A stretch of 19,254 bases of DNA from UCB3 sp964415605 (GTDB lineage Bacteria; Chloroflexota; Anaerolineae; Epilineales; Epilineaceae), in the NCBI GenBank assembly GCA_964415605.1, contig CAYQBA010000092.1, positions 1 through 19,254 on the forward strand, written 5' to 3'. The notes beneath the pieces are model-generated. The model was given only the letters and a program-made list of their open reading frames with translations. It was not told where the DNA came from and made no database searches. This document shows, one piece after another, positions 1 to 9,150 of this stretch (its first letter is position 1; each line of letters starts with the position of its first letter). The position numbers and the translations under genes were made by a program.

Positions 1-3000
1 CCGTCCTCGATGATGAACCCCCCGATCATGATCTTGTCCCCGACGTCCACGTGGCTCCGCGTCGAGATGTTCTTCAGCCAGCCCGCGCCCCCGATCTCCA
101 CCTCGCCGTGCGCTGGCGTGGCGCCGATCAGGAGGCCGTCGGGCAGCGTGTCGTCGACGAGCCTGAAGCCGTCGACCTGCACCGGGCTCTTGCCGTCGCG
201 CTTGCCGCGGAAGGTCACGGTGGCGAGGACGCCGGTGCCGTTGCGTGCCGTCGCCGGTCGGGTCTGGGTGACCGCGATGCGCACGCGGCCGAGCGTGTTG
301 TCCGCCTCGTTCTTGAGCGTGAACAGGTTCACCGGGTCAAACAACGCGCCGATCGCGGACTGGACGCCGGCTTCGCCGGCGCTGGCATCCACGACCTCGA
401 CCACGGACGGGTCGAACGACAGGGTCACCTCCGCCGCGTAGAGCCGCGTGACGTCGGCGACGACGATGTCGATGGGGATGTCGACGCCCATCGGCGCCTG
501 CTTGAACGACGGCTGGACCCGCACGGCCGCGGCCTGGGCGACGTGATCCAGGCGGTCGACACCGTCCACGGGCCGCCCGGCGGCGGGGACCAGGCGGTCG
601 ACGCCGCCGCCGGTCCGCGCGGCGCCGGCGGGGACCGGCCGAGCCGGCACGCTTCGATCGGTCGCAGATGCACCGATGCCCGTCGCGCCCGAGCGCTCCC
701 GGCGCCCTGGCTCACGCGTCGACCCGGCGGCGAGCGGGTTTGTCGACCAGTCGGTCGGCGCGGTGCGGTCGTAGTTGTACTGAACCCCCGCAATGTCCCG
801 GATGTCGATGTTGCCGTCCCTGGTGATGTCGGCCGCTTCGAGCCACAGCCCCGGCGGCGCGCCGGACCGCGCGAGGTCGAACCGGATGCCGATGGTCCGG
901 GCGTCGAGCAGGTCGACCACGTCGTTTTGATCGAGGTCGCCCGACAGGAGCTTCAGGTCGGGCAGGACGACGGTGCCGCCCGCGCGCGCCGGCGCCTCCG
1001 ACAGGCGCCGCTCGGTGCGGAGATAGCTCGGGTGACGCACGGTCAGCAGGTCGCCCAGTCGCACGCCGCTCAGCTCGAAGCCGCCCTCGGCATCCGTGGC
1101 GGCGCAGAGCTGGCCGACGCACGCCTGCGCGCCGGCGTCGTTTCCGCGTCGCTCGAGGTCGATGCGCCCGCGCACGGTGAACGGCACGTCGCCGGGTCTG
1201 GGCTCGACCTCGAAGTCGCAGGTCGACGTGGCGCTCGGGCTGGTCGACGTGCCTTCGAAGAGGCTGCCGACAAGCTGCCGCCCGCCCGGCTGGCCCTGCA
1301 GCAGACGCGTGGTCCGGCGCTCTTCGCCGGCACGGGCCTGCGTGCGGTGGATCGTCTCGCGCGCCGGCAGCTCGAGGATCTCGACGGTGCCGGCGCGGTC
1401 GGCGAGCATCCGGATGTCGAGCGTCTCGCCGAGCGTGTACACCCGGTCGCAGCCGGTCGCGATCCACACGCGGAGGGTCGCCGGCGGGGTGGCCGTGGGC
1501 GTGTGGGTGGGCGTGAGCGTCGGGCTGGGCGTCGCCGTCTCGGTGGCCGTCGGCGAGGGCGTGTACGTCACGGTCGCCGTCGACGAGCCGGTGGGGGACG
1601 GGGTCGGCGTGACGGCGAAGAACCGACACTCCGCCGTGGCGATCGGGGCGCCGGTGCGGTCGCGGTACAGCTCGGCGGCCAGCCTGCGATCGTAGGTGCC
1701 GTCGACGATCGTCAGCGGGACAGTGCCCTGCCCGGGCGGGACGACATCCGAGAGCACCGTGAAGTTGCGGGGCTGCTCGACGATCCGCAAGGGATTGCCG
1801 GCGGTGTCGGTGTCGTAGAGGACGTTGACGGTGTGGCCGACCACTTGCTCGGTCAGGCAGCCAGCCTCGAGGCTGACGCTGAGCCGCGGCGTCGGCGTGG
1901 GCGTTGGCGTGCGCGTNNNNNNNNNNNNNNNNNNNNNNNNNNNNNNNNNNNNNNNNNNNNNNNNNNNNNNNNNNNNNNNNNNNNNNNNNNNNNNNNNNNN
2001 NNNNNNNNNNNNNNNNGTGCGCGTCGGCGTATGGGTCGGAGGCTCCACGATCGAGAACGGGCACTCGCTTGAGACGGTCGTGCCGCCGGCGGTGAAGCGC
2101 GCTTCGTAGGCCCAGTCGCCGATGGGGCCAGCGGTGTGGTCGCGGACGAGCAGCTGGTAAACGCCAGCCTGTGTGACGCTGTTGTTGAGCGACACCGGCA
2201 CGTTCCCTGGCTGCCGGTACACCGACACCGTCCCCGGCGTGTTGACGCTGACGAACACGGTGCGCGCGACGGGCATCGCGTTCTGGGGAAACGCCTCGCC
2301 GCAGCGGCCTTCGATGTTGATCGACACCTGCGGGGCGACAGTCGTGTAGGTGATCTCGAGCTTCGGGCGGTAGCTGCTGGATGTGTGGTCCTGGCTGAAG
2401 AAGAAGCGATACTCGTTCGTCGAGCCGTCGTCGGTGAGCACCAGGCCGTAGTTGGGGTTGGTGCCGGCCACCCACTCGCGAACCAACGTGCTGAGGTCGA
2501 GGTCTACCGGCACCTGTTCTCCAGACGGGACTTGGACGGAGGCGTAGATCGGGTTGGTCGCGCCGCGCGGCACGATCGAGCGCGGGCATGACCACGGGTC
2601 GGTGAGGCGGCGGACGCGCATCGGCATGGGGGGCGGGTTTTGGTCGTGTTCATCCCGGTGAGGCACCATGCTGGCTGGTGACCCGGCGCCATCGTCGCCC
2701 ACCGGAATCCAACCGGTGTAGATGCGCAGCCGAGCCTGGCTGATGGTTGCCCCGGCCGGGATACCCGAAACGTCGAACCGCATGATGGCACGAAAGCGGG
2801 TGCTGACCCTGCCGGGACTGTTCCAGCCCACGTCGAGCCAGGGTCCAAGGCAGTTGGACGACAATGGGGCCGGCGTGGGCGTACCGCTCGAGCCAAACGT
2901 CAGCGTGTAGTTGTCGTCGTACTGCGGCGACAACGTGACGACGGCCTGCACGCCATCGACCCCCTCAACCGGTCGTCCGTCGGCAGGCGCGCGCGCGGAG

Positions 3001-3197
3001 TCCTCTGCGCCCCGCGGCTCTGGAACAGCCGTCGCGACGAGTTCGAGCGACGTCGAGTCGGCCGATTCCTGATGAACGGGCCGTGCCTCGGCCCGCTGGG
3101 GGTGGCGGTCAATGCTGACGACGTGCGCCGCCGTGGCCGCGCACGCGAAGACCAGCGCCAGGGACACACCTGGGCGCAACGAAGAGCGAGTCGTCAT
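1..3197 (-). CDS. Large exported multidomain protein: DNRLRE-like, Cys-bracketed modules, dockerin, cohesin (partial)
   Basis: The frame is open from an ATG at 3197 to the left edge, so the C-terminus is missing. AGGAGG (3204-3209) lies 6 nt upstream, which favours this ATG over one 6 nt earlier. Residues 1-25 form a signal peptide (basic start, then LALVFACAATAA). Residues about 85-285 look like a DNRLRE-type beta domain (RAIMRFDVSGIPAGATISQA; LVREWVAGTNPNYGLVL). Three modules of about 90 residues, each bracketed by cysteines, follow, joined by Thr-Pro linkers; one linker contains the assembly gap. Next come a carboxypeptidase-regulatory-like domain (about 672-745), a dockerin with two calcium-loop motifs (GDLDQNDVVDLLD; DITRDGNIDIRD), a low-complexity linker and a cohesin-like domain (about 891-1045). 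The protein reaches the edge in NISTR...VGDKIMIGGFII, a motif seen in other surface proteins. The role is probably extracellular scaffolding or adhesion; no catalytic domain is visible. The frame is the same on both sides of the gap, but true gap length is unknown. Confidence 0.85.
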   Translation of the reverse strand, partial: MTTRSSLRPGVSLALVFACAATAAHVVSIDRHPQRAEARPVHQESADSTSLELVATAVPEPRGAEDSARAPADGRPVEGVDGVQAVVTLSPQYDDNYTLTFGSSGTPTPAPLSSNCLGPWLDVGWNSPGRVSTRFRAIMRFDVSGIPAGATISQARLRIYTGWIPVGDDGAGSPASMVPHRDEHDQNPPPMPMRVRRLTDPWSCPRSIVPRGATNPIYASVQVPSGEQVPVDLDLSTLVREWVAGTNPNYGLVLTDDGSTNEYRFFFSQDHTSSSYRPKLEITYTTVAPQVSINIEGRCGEAFPQNAMPVARTVFVSVNTPGTVSVYRQPGNVPVSLNNSVTQAGVYQLLVRDHTAGPIGDWAYEARFTAGGTTVSSECPFSIVEPPTHTPTRXXXXXXXXXXXXXXXXXXXXXXXXXXXXXXXXXXTRTPTPTPTPRLSVSLEAGCLTEQVVGHTVNVLYDTDTAGNPLRIVEQPRNFTVLSDVVPPGQGTVPLTIVDGTYDRRLAAELYRDRTGAPIATAECRFFAVTPTPSPTGSSTATVTYTPSPTATETATPSPTLTPTHTPTATPPATLRVWIATGCDRVYTLGETLDIRMLADRAGTVEILELPARETIHRTQARAGEERRTTRLLQGQPGGRQLVGSLFEGTSTSPSATSTCDFEVEPRPGDVPFTVRGRIDLERRGNDAGAQACVGQLCAATDAEGGFELSGVRLGDLLTVRHPSYLRTERRLSEAPARAGGTVVLPDLKLLSGDLDQNDVVDLLDARTIGIRFDLARSGAPPGLWLEAADITRDGNIDIRDIAGVQYNYDRTAPTDWSTNPLAAGSTREPGRRERSGATGIGASATDRSVPARPVPAGAARTGGGVDRLVPAAGRPVDGVDRLDHVAQAAAVRVQPSFKQAPMGVDIPIDIVVADVTRLYAAEVTLSFDPSVVEVVDASAGEAGVQSAIGALFDPVNLFTLKNEADNTLGRVRIAVTQTRPATARNGTGVLATVTFRGKRDGKSPVQVDGFRLVDDTLPDGLLIGATPAHGEVEIGGAGWLKNISTRSHVDVGDKIMIGGFIIED
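1476..1610 (-). repeat. Thr-Pro-rich linker coding repeat
   Basis: Degenerate acg-ccc/acg-ccg codon repeats encode a TPTPSPT...TPSPTLTPTHTPTA linker between the second and third Cys-bracketed modules of the exported protein. The repeat is coding, with no spacer structure. Such linkers are flexible and commonly glycosylated in secreted proteins. Confidence 0.8.
1917..2016. other. Assembly gap of 100 Ns inside a Thr-Pro linker
   Basis: Exactly 100 Ns, the conventional placeholder for a gap of unknown length. Both flanks encode Thr-Pro/Thr-Arg repeats (THTPTRT before the gap and TRTPTPTPTP after it, reading the minus strand), so assembly probably broke on repetitive DNA. The amount of missing coding sequence cannot be judged. 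Confidence 0.97.
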
Positions 3198-3333
3198 CGC
3201 CATCCTCCTGGTTCCACACGGGCCGGCAGCAGCCGCGGGTCTCCCCGACCTGTGGGGGACCGCGCGCTCGCGCGCCGTCGACGACGCCACGGCGCAGCCC
3301 GGCGGCCCGCGGGCACCGCTCACGACGGCGGCG

Positions 3334-3362
3334 CTCCTCTCGCCAACCCTTGGCGAGCGGAG
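3334..3362 (-). other. Long hairpin in the leader of the exported protein gene
   Basis: CTCC-T-CTCGCCAA, loop CCC, TTGGCGAG-C-GGAG: twelve base pairs with a single mismatch and a 3-nt loop, in an otherwise gene-free stretch between two minus-strand genes. No T-tract follows on the minus strand, so it is not a canonical intrinsic terminator. It may be a leader RNA structure, a transcript-end stabiliser for the upstream ATPase gene, or a protein-binding inverted repeat. Confidence 0.55.
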
Positions 3363-3401
3363 TCAACTGCGCCCCAGTGTGCCACCTACCCGTCCGGAAG
3401 T

Positions 3402-3429
3402 CCTGAGCCCGACCTGAGATCATCCTGAG
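3402..3429. promoter_or_regulatory. Triple direct repeat with 11-bp period, candidate operator
   Basis: CCTGAG occurs at 3402, 3413 and 3424, exactly 11 bp apart, and each copy is preceded by A or T (WCCTGAG-N4). A 7-bp unit plus 4-bp spacer places the copies on one face of the helix. This is the arrangement bound by PhoB/OmpR-type winged-helix regulators and by SARP regulators. It lies about 205-230 bp upstream of the exported protein gene. I could not identify a convincing -10/-35 pair beside it. Confidence 0.5.
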
Positions 3430-3564
3430 GTCCGGGGCACGGCGCGCACGCTCGACGGCGCGACACCTTGGGGATAGGCGGTGGGGAGTATCGAAGCCGC
3501 GCTAATCCCGGCGGTCACGCCGTCGGACCGATGCGCCGCGAACGCGAGGCACTGTGAGGCGCGA

Positions 3565-6500
3565 TCAGACTGGCGGCAGATCACCCTGCAAGCGCGCCAG
3601 CTCACCGTCGACCTCATCGAGCCTGGCCCGCGCCACCGCGTCGAGGCCAGCGGGCCTCGCACCATCGGGCAGCGCCAGCACCGCCGCGCACCAGGCGCGG
3701 CCTTCGGTGAAACGCCCGGCGAGGGCCCAATAGCGGCTGAGGGCGCGGACCATGCGCGCGGCGCGCGGGCCATCCGCTCGATCGACCCAGTGGCGCAGAG
3801 CCACCGACAAGTTGCCGTGTTCGAGAGCGACCTGGTCCAGCCAGACCGCCTGGGCCATCCCGTCCTGCGTTCGGGCAAACCTCTCGGCCCAAGCGAGGTA
3901 CCACTCGGCATGGCGTTCGGCGATGCGGTCCCATGCGTCGGCCGCCCGCAGTCGATCCAGGGCAAACGCACGGATCGGTCCGAGCAGCCGGTAGCGCGGC
4001 AGCCGCGCCTGCTCGTCCGGCCTCACGACCAGCGACTTGTCCGCCAACGACGCGATCCGGTCGAGGAGGTCGATGGCCATATCCGGCGACCCGGCGCTGT
4101 CATCGTCGACGCCGTGTGGCGCTCCGGTAGGATCGACCTCGCCAGACACGTCGTCTTGGTTGGCTCTGTCGCCGGCATCGATCCTGATGGCAGCCGCCGC
4201 CGCCAGGGTGAATCCACCTGCGAACACCGCGAGCCGCAACAGGAGGTCCCGCTCGTCCGGCCGAAGCAGGACGAAGCTCCAGCCCACGGCGGCCTCGATC
4301 GTGCGGTGATGGGGCGTCGAGATCTGTCCGTCCTGCCGAAGTTGGTAGAGCCGGACCGCAAGGCCACCCGCGATCTGGTCGACGGGCAGGATCCGCGCTC
4401 GAGCTGCTGCCAGCTCCAACGCAAGCGGTAGACCGTCGAGGTCTCGGCAGATCCGGACCACCGCAAGTGCCACCGCGGGTGTCAGCGTGAACTCCGGCTG
4501 AACGCATCGTACGCGATCGACGAAGAGCTGAACCGCGGGCACCGTGGCCAGCCGCGCAGGATCGCGCGCGGCATCGGGCGCAGGCACATCCAGGGGTTGA
4601 AGCAGCCAGACATGCTCACCCGGAACGCGCACCGCTTCGCGGCTCGTCATCATTGTGCGGATGGACCGACAACGACGGGTGATCGCGTCGACCAACGCTC
4701 GGCACGCGTCGAGAACCTGCTCGCAGTTGTCGAGCACCACCAGCCCGGTCCGCATCTCGATGCGGCGCAAGACCGCCTCGCGCAGCGTCGTGCCGGCTGG
4801 CTCTGCCACGCCGACCGCGCTGGCGATGGCGTGGTCGATCTCAGCCGACGAGCTCACGGATGCCAGCGGCACATACCACACTCTGCCCTCGAACCGTCCG
4901 GTGAGCCTGCGCGCAACCTCGAGCGCCAGCCGCGTCTTGCCGACCCCGCCCGCGCCGACGATCGACAGGCAAGCGCTTGCGTCCAAGGCGCCGGCGATGC
5001 CGTCGACGTCCGCCTCGCGCCCGAAGACGGCCGTGGCGGGCAACGGCAACCACGGCGGCACCTGGCCGCAGGTGGGCGTCTCGATACGGCCGATGAGCCG
5101 CTCGATCGCCGCTTGCAGGCGGCCGGCATCGAGCCCGGAATGGGACGCCTGGCCCAAATGGCGCGCCGCCATGGCGGCCGCCCAAAAAGCCGTCCGCTGC
5201 GCCGTCGCATCGAGGTTGCGGTAGCGGCTGGCGCCGAGCAGGTAGGCCACCAGGCCGGCATGGTACTCGGACCAATCGCCCGGGCGATACAACAGCGGGG
5301 CGGCACGCCGCCGAATCAAGAGCAGCATCAGCCGCACCCGATCGAGGGGGTCTGGGGCGGATGCCAGATCGCTCGCACGCCCCTCGGCCGCTGGCTCACC
5401 CGGCCGCGATGCCTCCTGCACCGAATGCAGCAGGTCGCACACCGCCTCGGGCGGGCAGCCGGATTCCGCCAGGACGTCCGGCACAAGCAACGTGACGACG
5501 CTGGTCTCCAACCGCAAGAGATCATGCAACACGTCGTCACATCGGCTCTGCGCGAAGTCGACGATCCGAACCGTCCGCGCCTCGGGATCGACGAGCACGT
5601 TCTCGAGGTTCAGGTCGCCGTGGACCGTCCCGACGTTGGCCGGGCGGACGCCATGAATGAGCGCCTCCAACACGATCAGCGGGTTGGGAAGCACGCGCGC
5701 ATCCGGCCGGCCGGCATCCACCGTCGCCCCCGCCAGGTCGACCCGCGGACCGAGCGCTCCTCGCAGCAAACGGGTCAGGATCGTCGCGCGCGTGCCAACC
5801 ACCGTCCCCTCCAGACCGTCCGGCACTGGCTGCCCAACATCGAAGGCACCCACCGTGTCCGTCGCAATGCGCAGCCGGTAGGAAGAGCTTGGTGTCGAAT
5901 CATCGACAGGGCGGTCGAGGGTCACCATGCCGGCGTCTGCCCGTACCTCGGAGACGACGAAGCCTTCGATACGGACGGCGTCGCCGATCAGCGACGCGCG
6001 ATCGGGGGGCGTTGCGGCATGGATCAGCGTCCGCGGCGTCGTCGGGCCGATGCCTCCCACCCGGATCACCGCGTTGACGGGCAGCACACGGTCGAACGCG
6101 CTGCCGAACGGACGGGACGGGCCGGGCGCGGCATTATCCCACAGGCACGACAGGTGGACGAAGAGCCGATGCTCGATCACCTGCCACAGGTCCTCCGATG
6201 AGGCCGTTCTCGCAAACCGGTTCAAGCTCTCGAACGCGAACACGCCGCCGCCGACCAGATCGTAGCGCAGGCCAGACCAGCCGTCGGGCGCATGAACCGG
6301 GTCGCCCCAGATCTCTGGAATCCCGGAGAGGTGGTCGCGAATGAAGGCGCGGTAGGCGCGCGCCTCCTGCGCGATCACGTCGGTCGGGCCGATCTTGACC
6401 ACCGCCGGCAGGTGGCCGACGCTGCTGGCACGGTGCGCGACGACACGGAACACGCGGCAGCCGCTGAACCCACCGGTCAGCTCGCGGTCCACGACGATGC

Positions 6501-6603
6501 GCGCATGGCGGGGGAACATGGCGCGGAGGACTTCCTCGACGGCGAGGGGCACGTCGACGCCACCCGGACGTTCAATCCGCAGGCCCGCGCCGGACGCCTT
6601 CAA
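3565..6603 (-). CDS. Phosphotransferase-like domain fused to a STAND (AfsR/COG3903-type) ATPase
   Basis: 1012 residues from a TTG start; GGAGGGG (6611-6617) sits 7 nt upstream, which supports it. Residues 30-470 resemble an aminoglycoside-phosphotransferase/protein-kinase fold: glycine-rich GGFSG (44-48), Lys70 in AVVKIG, Glu80, catalytic HGDLNLEN (328-335) and VDF with Asp349. A beta-rich insertion at about 170-285 separates the lobes. Residues 515-900 are a STAND ATPase: GREADV, Walker A GAGGVGKT (550-557), Walker B VVLDNCE (622-628), MTSRE (652-656) and GLPLALEL, then the winged-helix region with RLAVFAGGF and YRLLGPIRAFALDRL. Such ATPases usually continue into a TPR array, but this one ends in LARLQGDLPPV, where a first repeat would begin. 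The kinase half may correspond to the TCAD9-type domain of ternary conflict systems; that is from memory and untested. Likely roles are signalling, regulation or defence; no DNA-binding effector is visible. Confidence 0.88.
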   Translation of the reverse strand: MKASGAGLRIERPGGVDVPLAVEEVLRAMFPRHARIVVDRELTGGFSGCRVFRVVAHRASSVGHLPAVVKIGPTDVIAQEARAYRAFIRDHLSGIPEIWGDPVHAPDGWSGLRYDLVGGGVFAFESLNRFARTASSEDLWQVIEHRLFVHLSCLWDNAAPGPSRPFGSAFDRVLPVNAVIRVGGIGPTTPRTLIHAATPPDRASLIGDAVRIEGFVVSEVRADAGMVTLDRPVDDSTPSSSYRLRIATDTVGAFDVGQPVPDGLEGTVVGTRATILTRLLRGALGPRVDLAGATVDAGRPDARVLPNPLIVLEALIHGVRPANVGTVHGDLNLENVLVDPEARTVRIVDFAQSRCDDVLHDLLRLETSVVTLLVPDVLAESGCPPEAVCDLLHSVQEASRPGEPAAEGRASDLASAPDPLDRVRLMLLLIRRRAAPLLYRPGDWSEYHAGLVAYLLGASRYRNLDATAQRTAFWAAAMAARHLGQASHSGLDAGRLQAAIERLIGRIETPTCGQVPPWLPLPATAVFGREADVDGIAGALDASACLSIVGAGGVGKTRLALEVARRLTGRFEGRVWYVPLASVSSSAEIDHAIASAVGVAEPAGTTLREAVLRRIEMRTGLVVLDNCEQVLDACRALVDAITRRCRSIRTMMTSREAVRVPGEHVWLLQPLDVPAPDAARDPARLATVPAVQLFVDRVRCVQPEFTLTPAVALAVVRICRDLDGLPLALELAAARARILPVDQIAGGLAVRLYQLRQDGQISTPHHRTIEAAVGWSFVLLRPDERDLLLRLAVFAGGFTLAAAAAIRIDAGDRANQDDVSGEVDPTGAPHGVDDDSAGSPDMAIDLLDRIASLADKSLVVRPDEQARLPRYRLLGPIRAFALDRLRAADAWDRIAERHAEWYLAWAERFARTQDGMAQAVWLDQVALEHGNLSVALRHWVDRADGPRAARMVRALSRYWALAGRFTEGRAWCAAVLALPDGARPAGLDAVARARLDEVDGELARLQGDLPPV

Positions 6604-6636
6604 ACGATTGCCCCTCCGCCGTCTGCTGAGAGCCCC

Positions 6637-7481
6637 TCACTCATCATACAGCACCGTCGTCTCCTCGTAGATCCGGATCTCGCGCGACTGCAGCTTGTGG
6701 CGGGTCCATTCCGCGAGCCAGCGGTTCTTTTCGGAGAGCTGTGTGTCGCTCCACAGGAACGCCAGCTCGGTGTTGGCGCGCAGCGCGCGGTGCGGGATCA
6801 GGTGACGGGTGATGCCCGTCGGCAGCTTGAGGTCGCGACGCGCGAGGTCGACGATGTCGGCCGGCCGGTACGTCGGAAACACGACCAACCCCGCGATGTC
6901 GTCGTAGAACGGCGCCAGCGCCGCCATGGCGTCGGTCTGGACGCGGTGGATGTTGGCACGGCCCTTGTACACCGCCACCGCCGCGCGCAGGAGCCGCGTC
7001 CGCTCCTCGAGCCCGTCGCCGGCGTCCGTCGCCCGCCCGCCGTCGAGCTCCAGCACGCGGTCGTCGGGCGTCACGAGGTAGGCGATGGCCGCCCCGGCCG
7101 CCAGCGCACGCCGGGCGTCCTCGAGGCCGGACGGTCGGACGACGAGGCCGTCGATCTCGCGGGTCGCGGCCAGCAGCCGCCCGCCGTCCGTGCCGGTGAC
7201 GAGGTGGTACCACGTCTCGAGCACCACGCGGCCGTAGTCCACCACCTGCACGACCACGTCGGGCACGCCCAGCCTCCGCAGGGCGCTGACGCGGTTGGCG
7301 CCGTCCAGCACCACGAAGCGGTCCGCGTCCAACGGCGCCACGATCGGCGGGTTCTTGACCACCCCTTCGGCTTGCAGGCGCTGCGTCAGGGCCGAGATGC
7401 GGCGGTCGTCGGCCTCTTCGTGCAGGACGACGTCTGCCATGGCCACGACCCGCAGGTCCGGCAGGCCGATGCCGGCGCCCG

Positions 7482-7485
<4 letters not shown>
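6637..7485 (-). CDS. ParB/sulfiredoxin-fold protein, putative free serine kinase (SerK/SbnI-like)
   Basis: 282 residues from a GTG that overlaps the stop of the upstream PLP-enzyme gene (GTGA). The N-terminal 90 residues are a ParB-type fold: LPDLRVVAMADVVLHEEADD, then GVVKNPPIVAPL, then VVLDGANR (Asp61 to Arg65). In this family the DG-x-[HN]-R motif binds phosphates, and the Glu in the HEE segment (23-24) matches the position of the catalytic glutamate in SerK/SbnI as I recall it. The C-terminal two thirds are family-specific, with no helix-turn-helix and no ParA neighbour, which argues against chromosome partitioning. Archaeal SerK and staphylococcal SbnI phosphorylate free L-serine to O-phosphoserine for a cysteine-synthase-fold partner; the partner here is the overlapping gene. 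The kinase assignment is inference from fold and context. An internal ATG at 7440 would remove the conserved LPDLRVV start and is less likely. Confidence 0.75.
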
Positions 7486-8921
<1,436 letters not shown>

Positions 8922-8960
8922 GTGCCCCTCCTTGGTCCGCGGCCATCACCCGCCCCTGGA

Positions 8961-8990
8961 ATTCTACCACCCGCCCGGGATGGTGTTCAA
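8961..8990 (-). promoter_or_regulatory. Putative sigma70-type promoter for the cbs operon
   Basis: On the minus strand, TTGAAC (8985-8990), an 18-bp spacer, then TAGAAT (8961-8966). The start codon lies about 40 bp downstream with its ribosome binding site between. The -10 matches consensus at 5 of 6 positions and the -35 at 4 of 6. Confidence 0.55.
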
Positions 8991-9049
8991 GGCCGTTCGA
9001 GCACTCGGGCCCGGGGTGCTGGGACGGCCGCGCGACGGCTTGCCAGGCG

Positions 9050-9055
9050 TACAAT
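9050..9055 (+). promoter_or_regulatory. Possible -10 element for the methyltransferase-HAD pair
   Basis: TACAAT in very GC-rich DNA, about 95 bp upstream of the methyltransferase ATG. No acceptable -35 hexamer lies at 16-18 bp, so this is weak. It would oppose the cbs promoter in the same divergent intergenic region. Confidence 0.3.
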
Positions 9056-9150
9056 TACCCACGCATGATGTCCACGAACGCCCCAGCTCGCCTCGCGCCC
9101 GCGACCACGCGGCGGTCCACGCCGCCACCGCGGCCGGCGGTCAGCGCCGC

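Larger units (their letters stand above)
3198..3564. other. Intergenic region with hairpin and phased repeats
   Basis: A 367-bp stretch without a supported gene, between the end of the STAND ATPase gene and the start of the exported protein gene, both on the minus strand. It contains the AGGAGG ribosome binding site (3204-3209), the 12-bp hairpin (3334-3362) and the 11-bp-phased CCTGAG repeats (3402-3429). Open frames here are not convincing as proteins. I looked for a cyclic-di-GMP-I riboswitch and did not find its conserved core. Confidence 0.6.

Noticed and set aside
51..2072. Long plus-strand open frame opposite the exported protein
   Set aside because: Its translation is Arg/Gly/Ala/Asp-rich low-complexity sequence with no domain, while the minus strand gives a signal peptide, dockerin, cohesin and other domains. 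It is an antisense shadow of high-GC coding DNA.
712..2595. Minus-strand open frame of about 630 codons in another register
   Set aside because: Arg/Pro/His-rich translation without recognisable domains, out of frame with the domain-bearing gene, which is open to the window edge.
3204..3430. Cyclic-di-GMP-I or other riboswitch before the exported protein gene
   Set aside because: The strong hairpin drew attention, but I could not find the conserved cores of any riboswitch class I know.
4597..6201. Plus-strand open frame of about 530 codons opposite the kinase-STAND gene
   Set aside because: Arg/Gln/His-rich, no domain, no ribosome binding site; the minus strand encodes clear kinase and ATPase motifs.
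9065..9150. Alternative ATG starts of the methyltransferase at 9065/9068
   Set aside because: They lie in a different reading frame and run into an early stop; the conserved methyltransferase sequence starts at the ATG at 9151.
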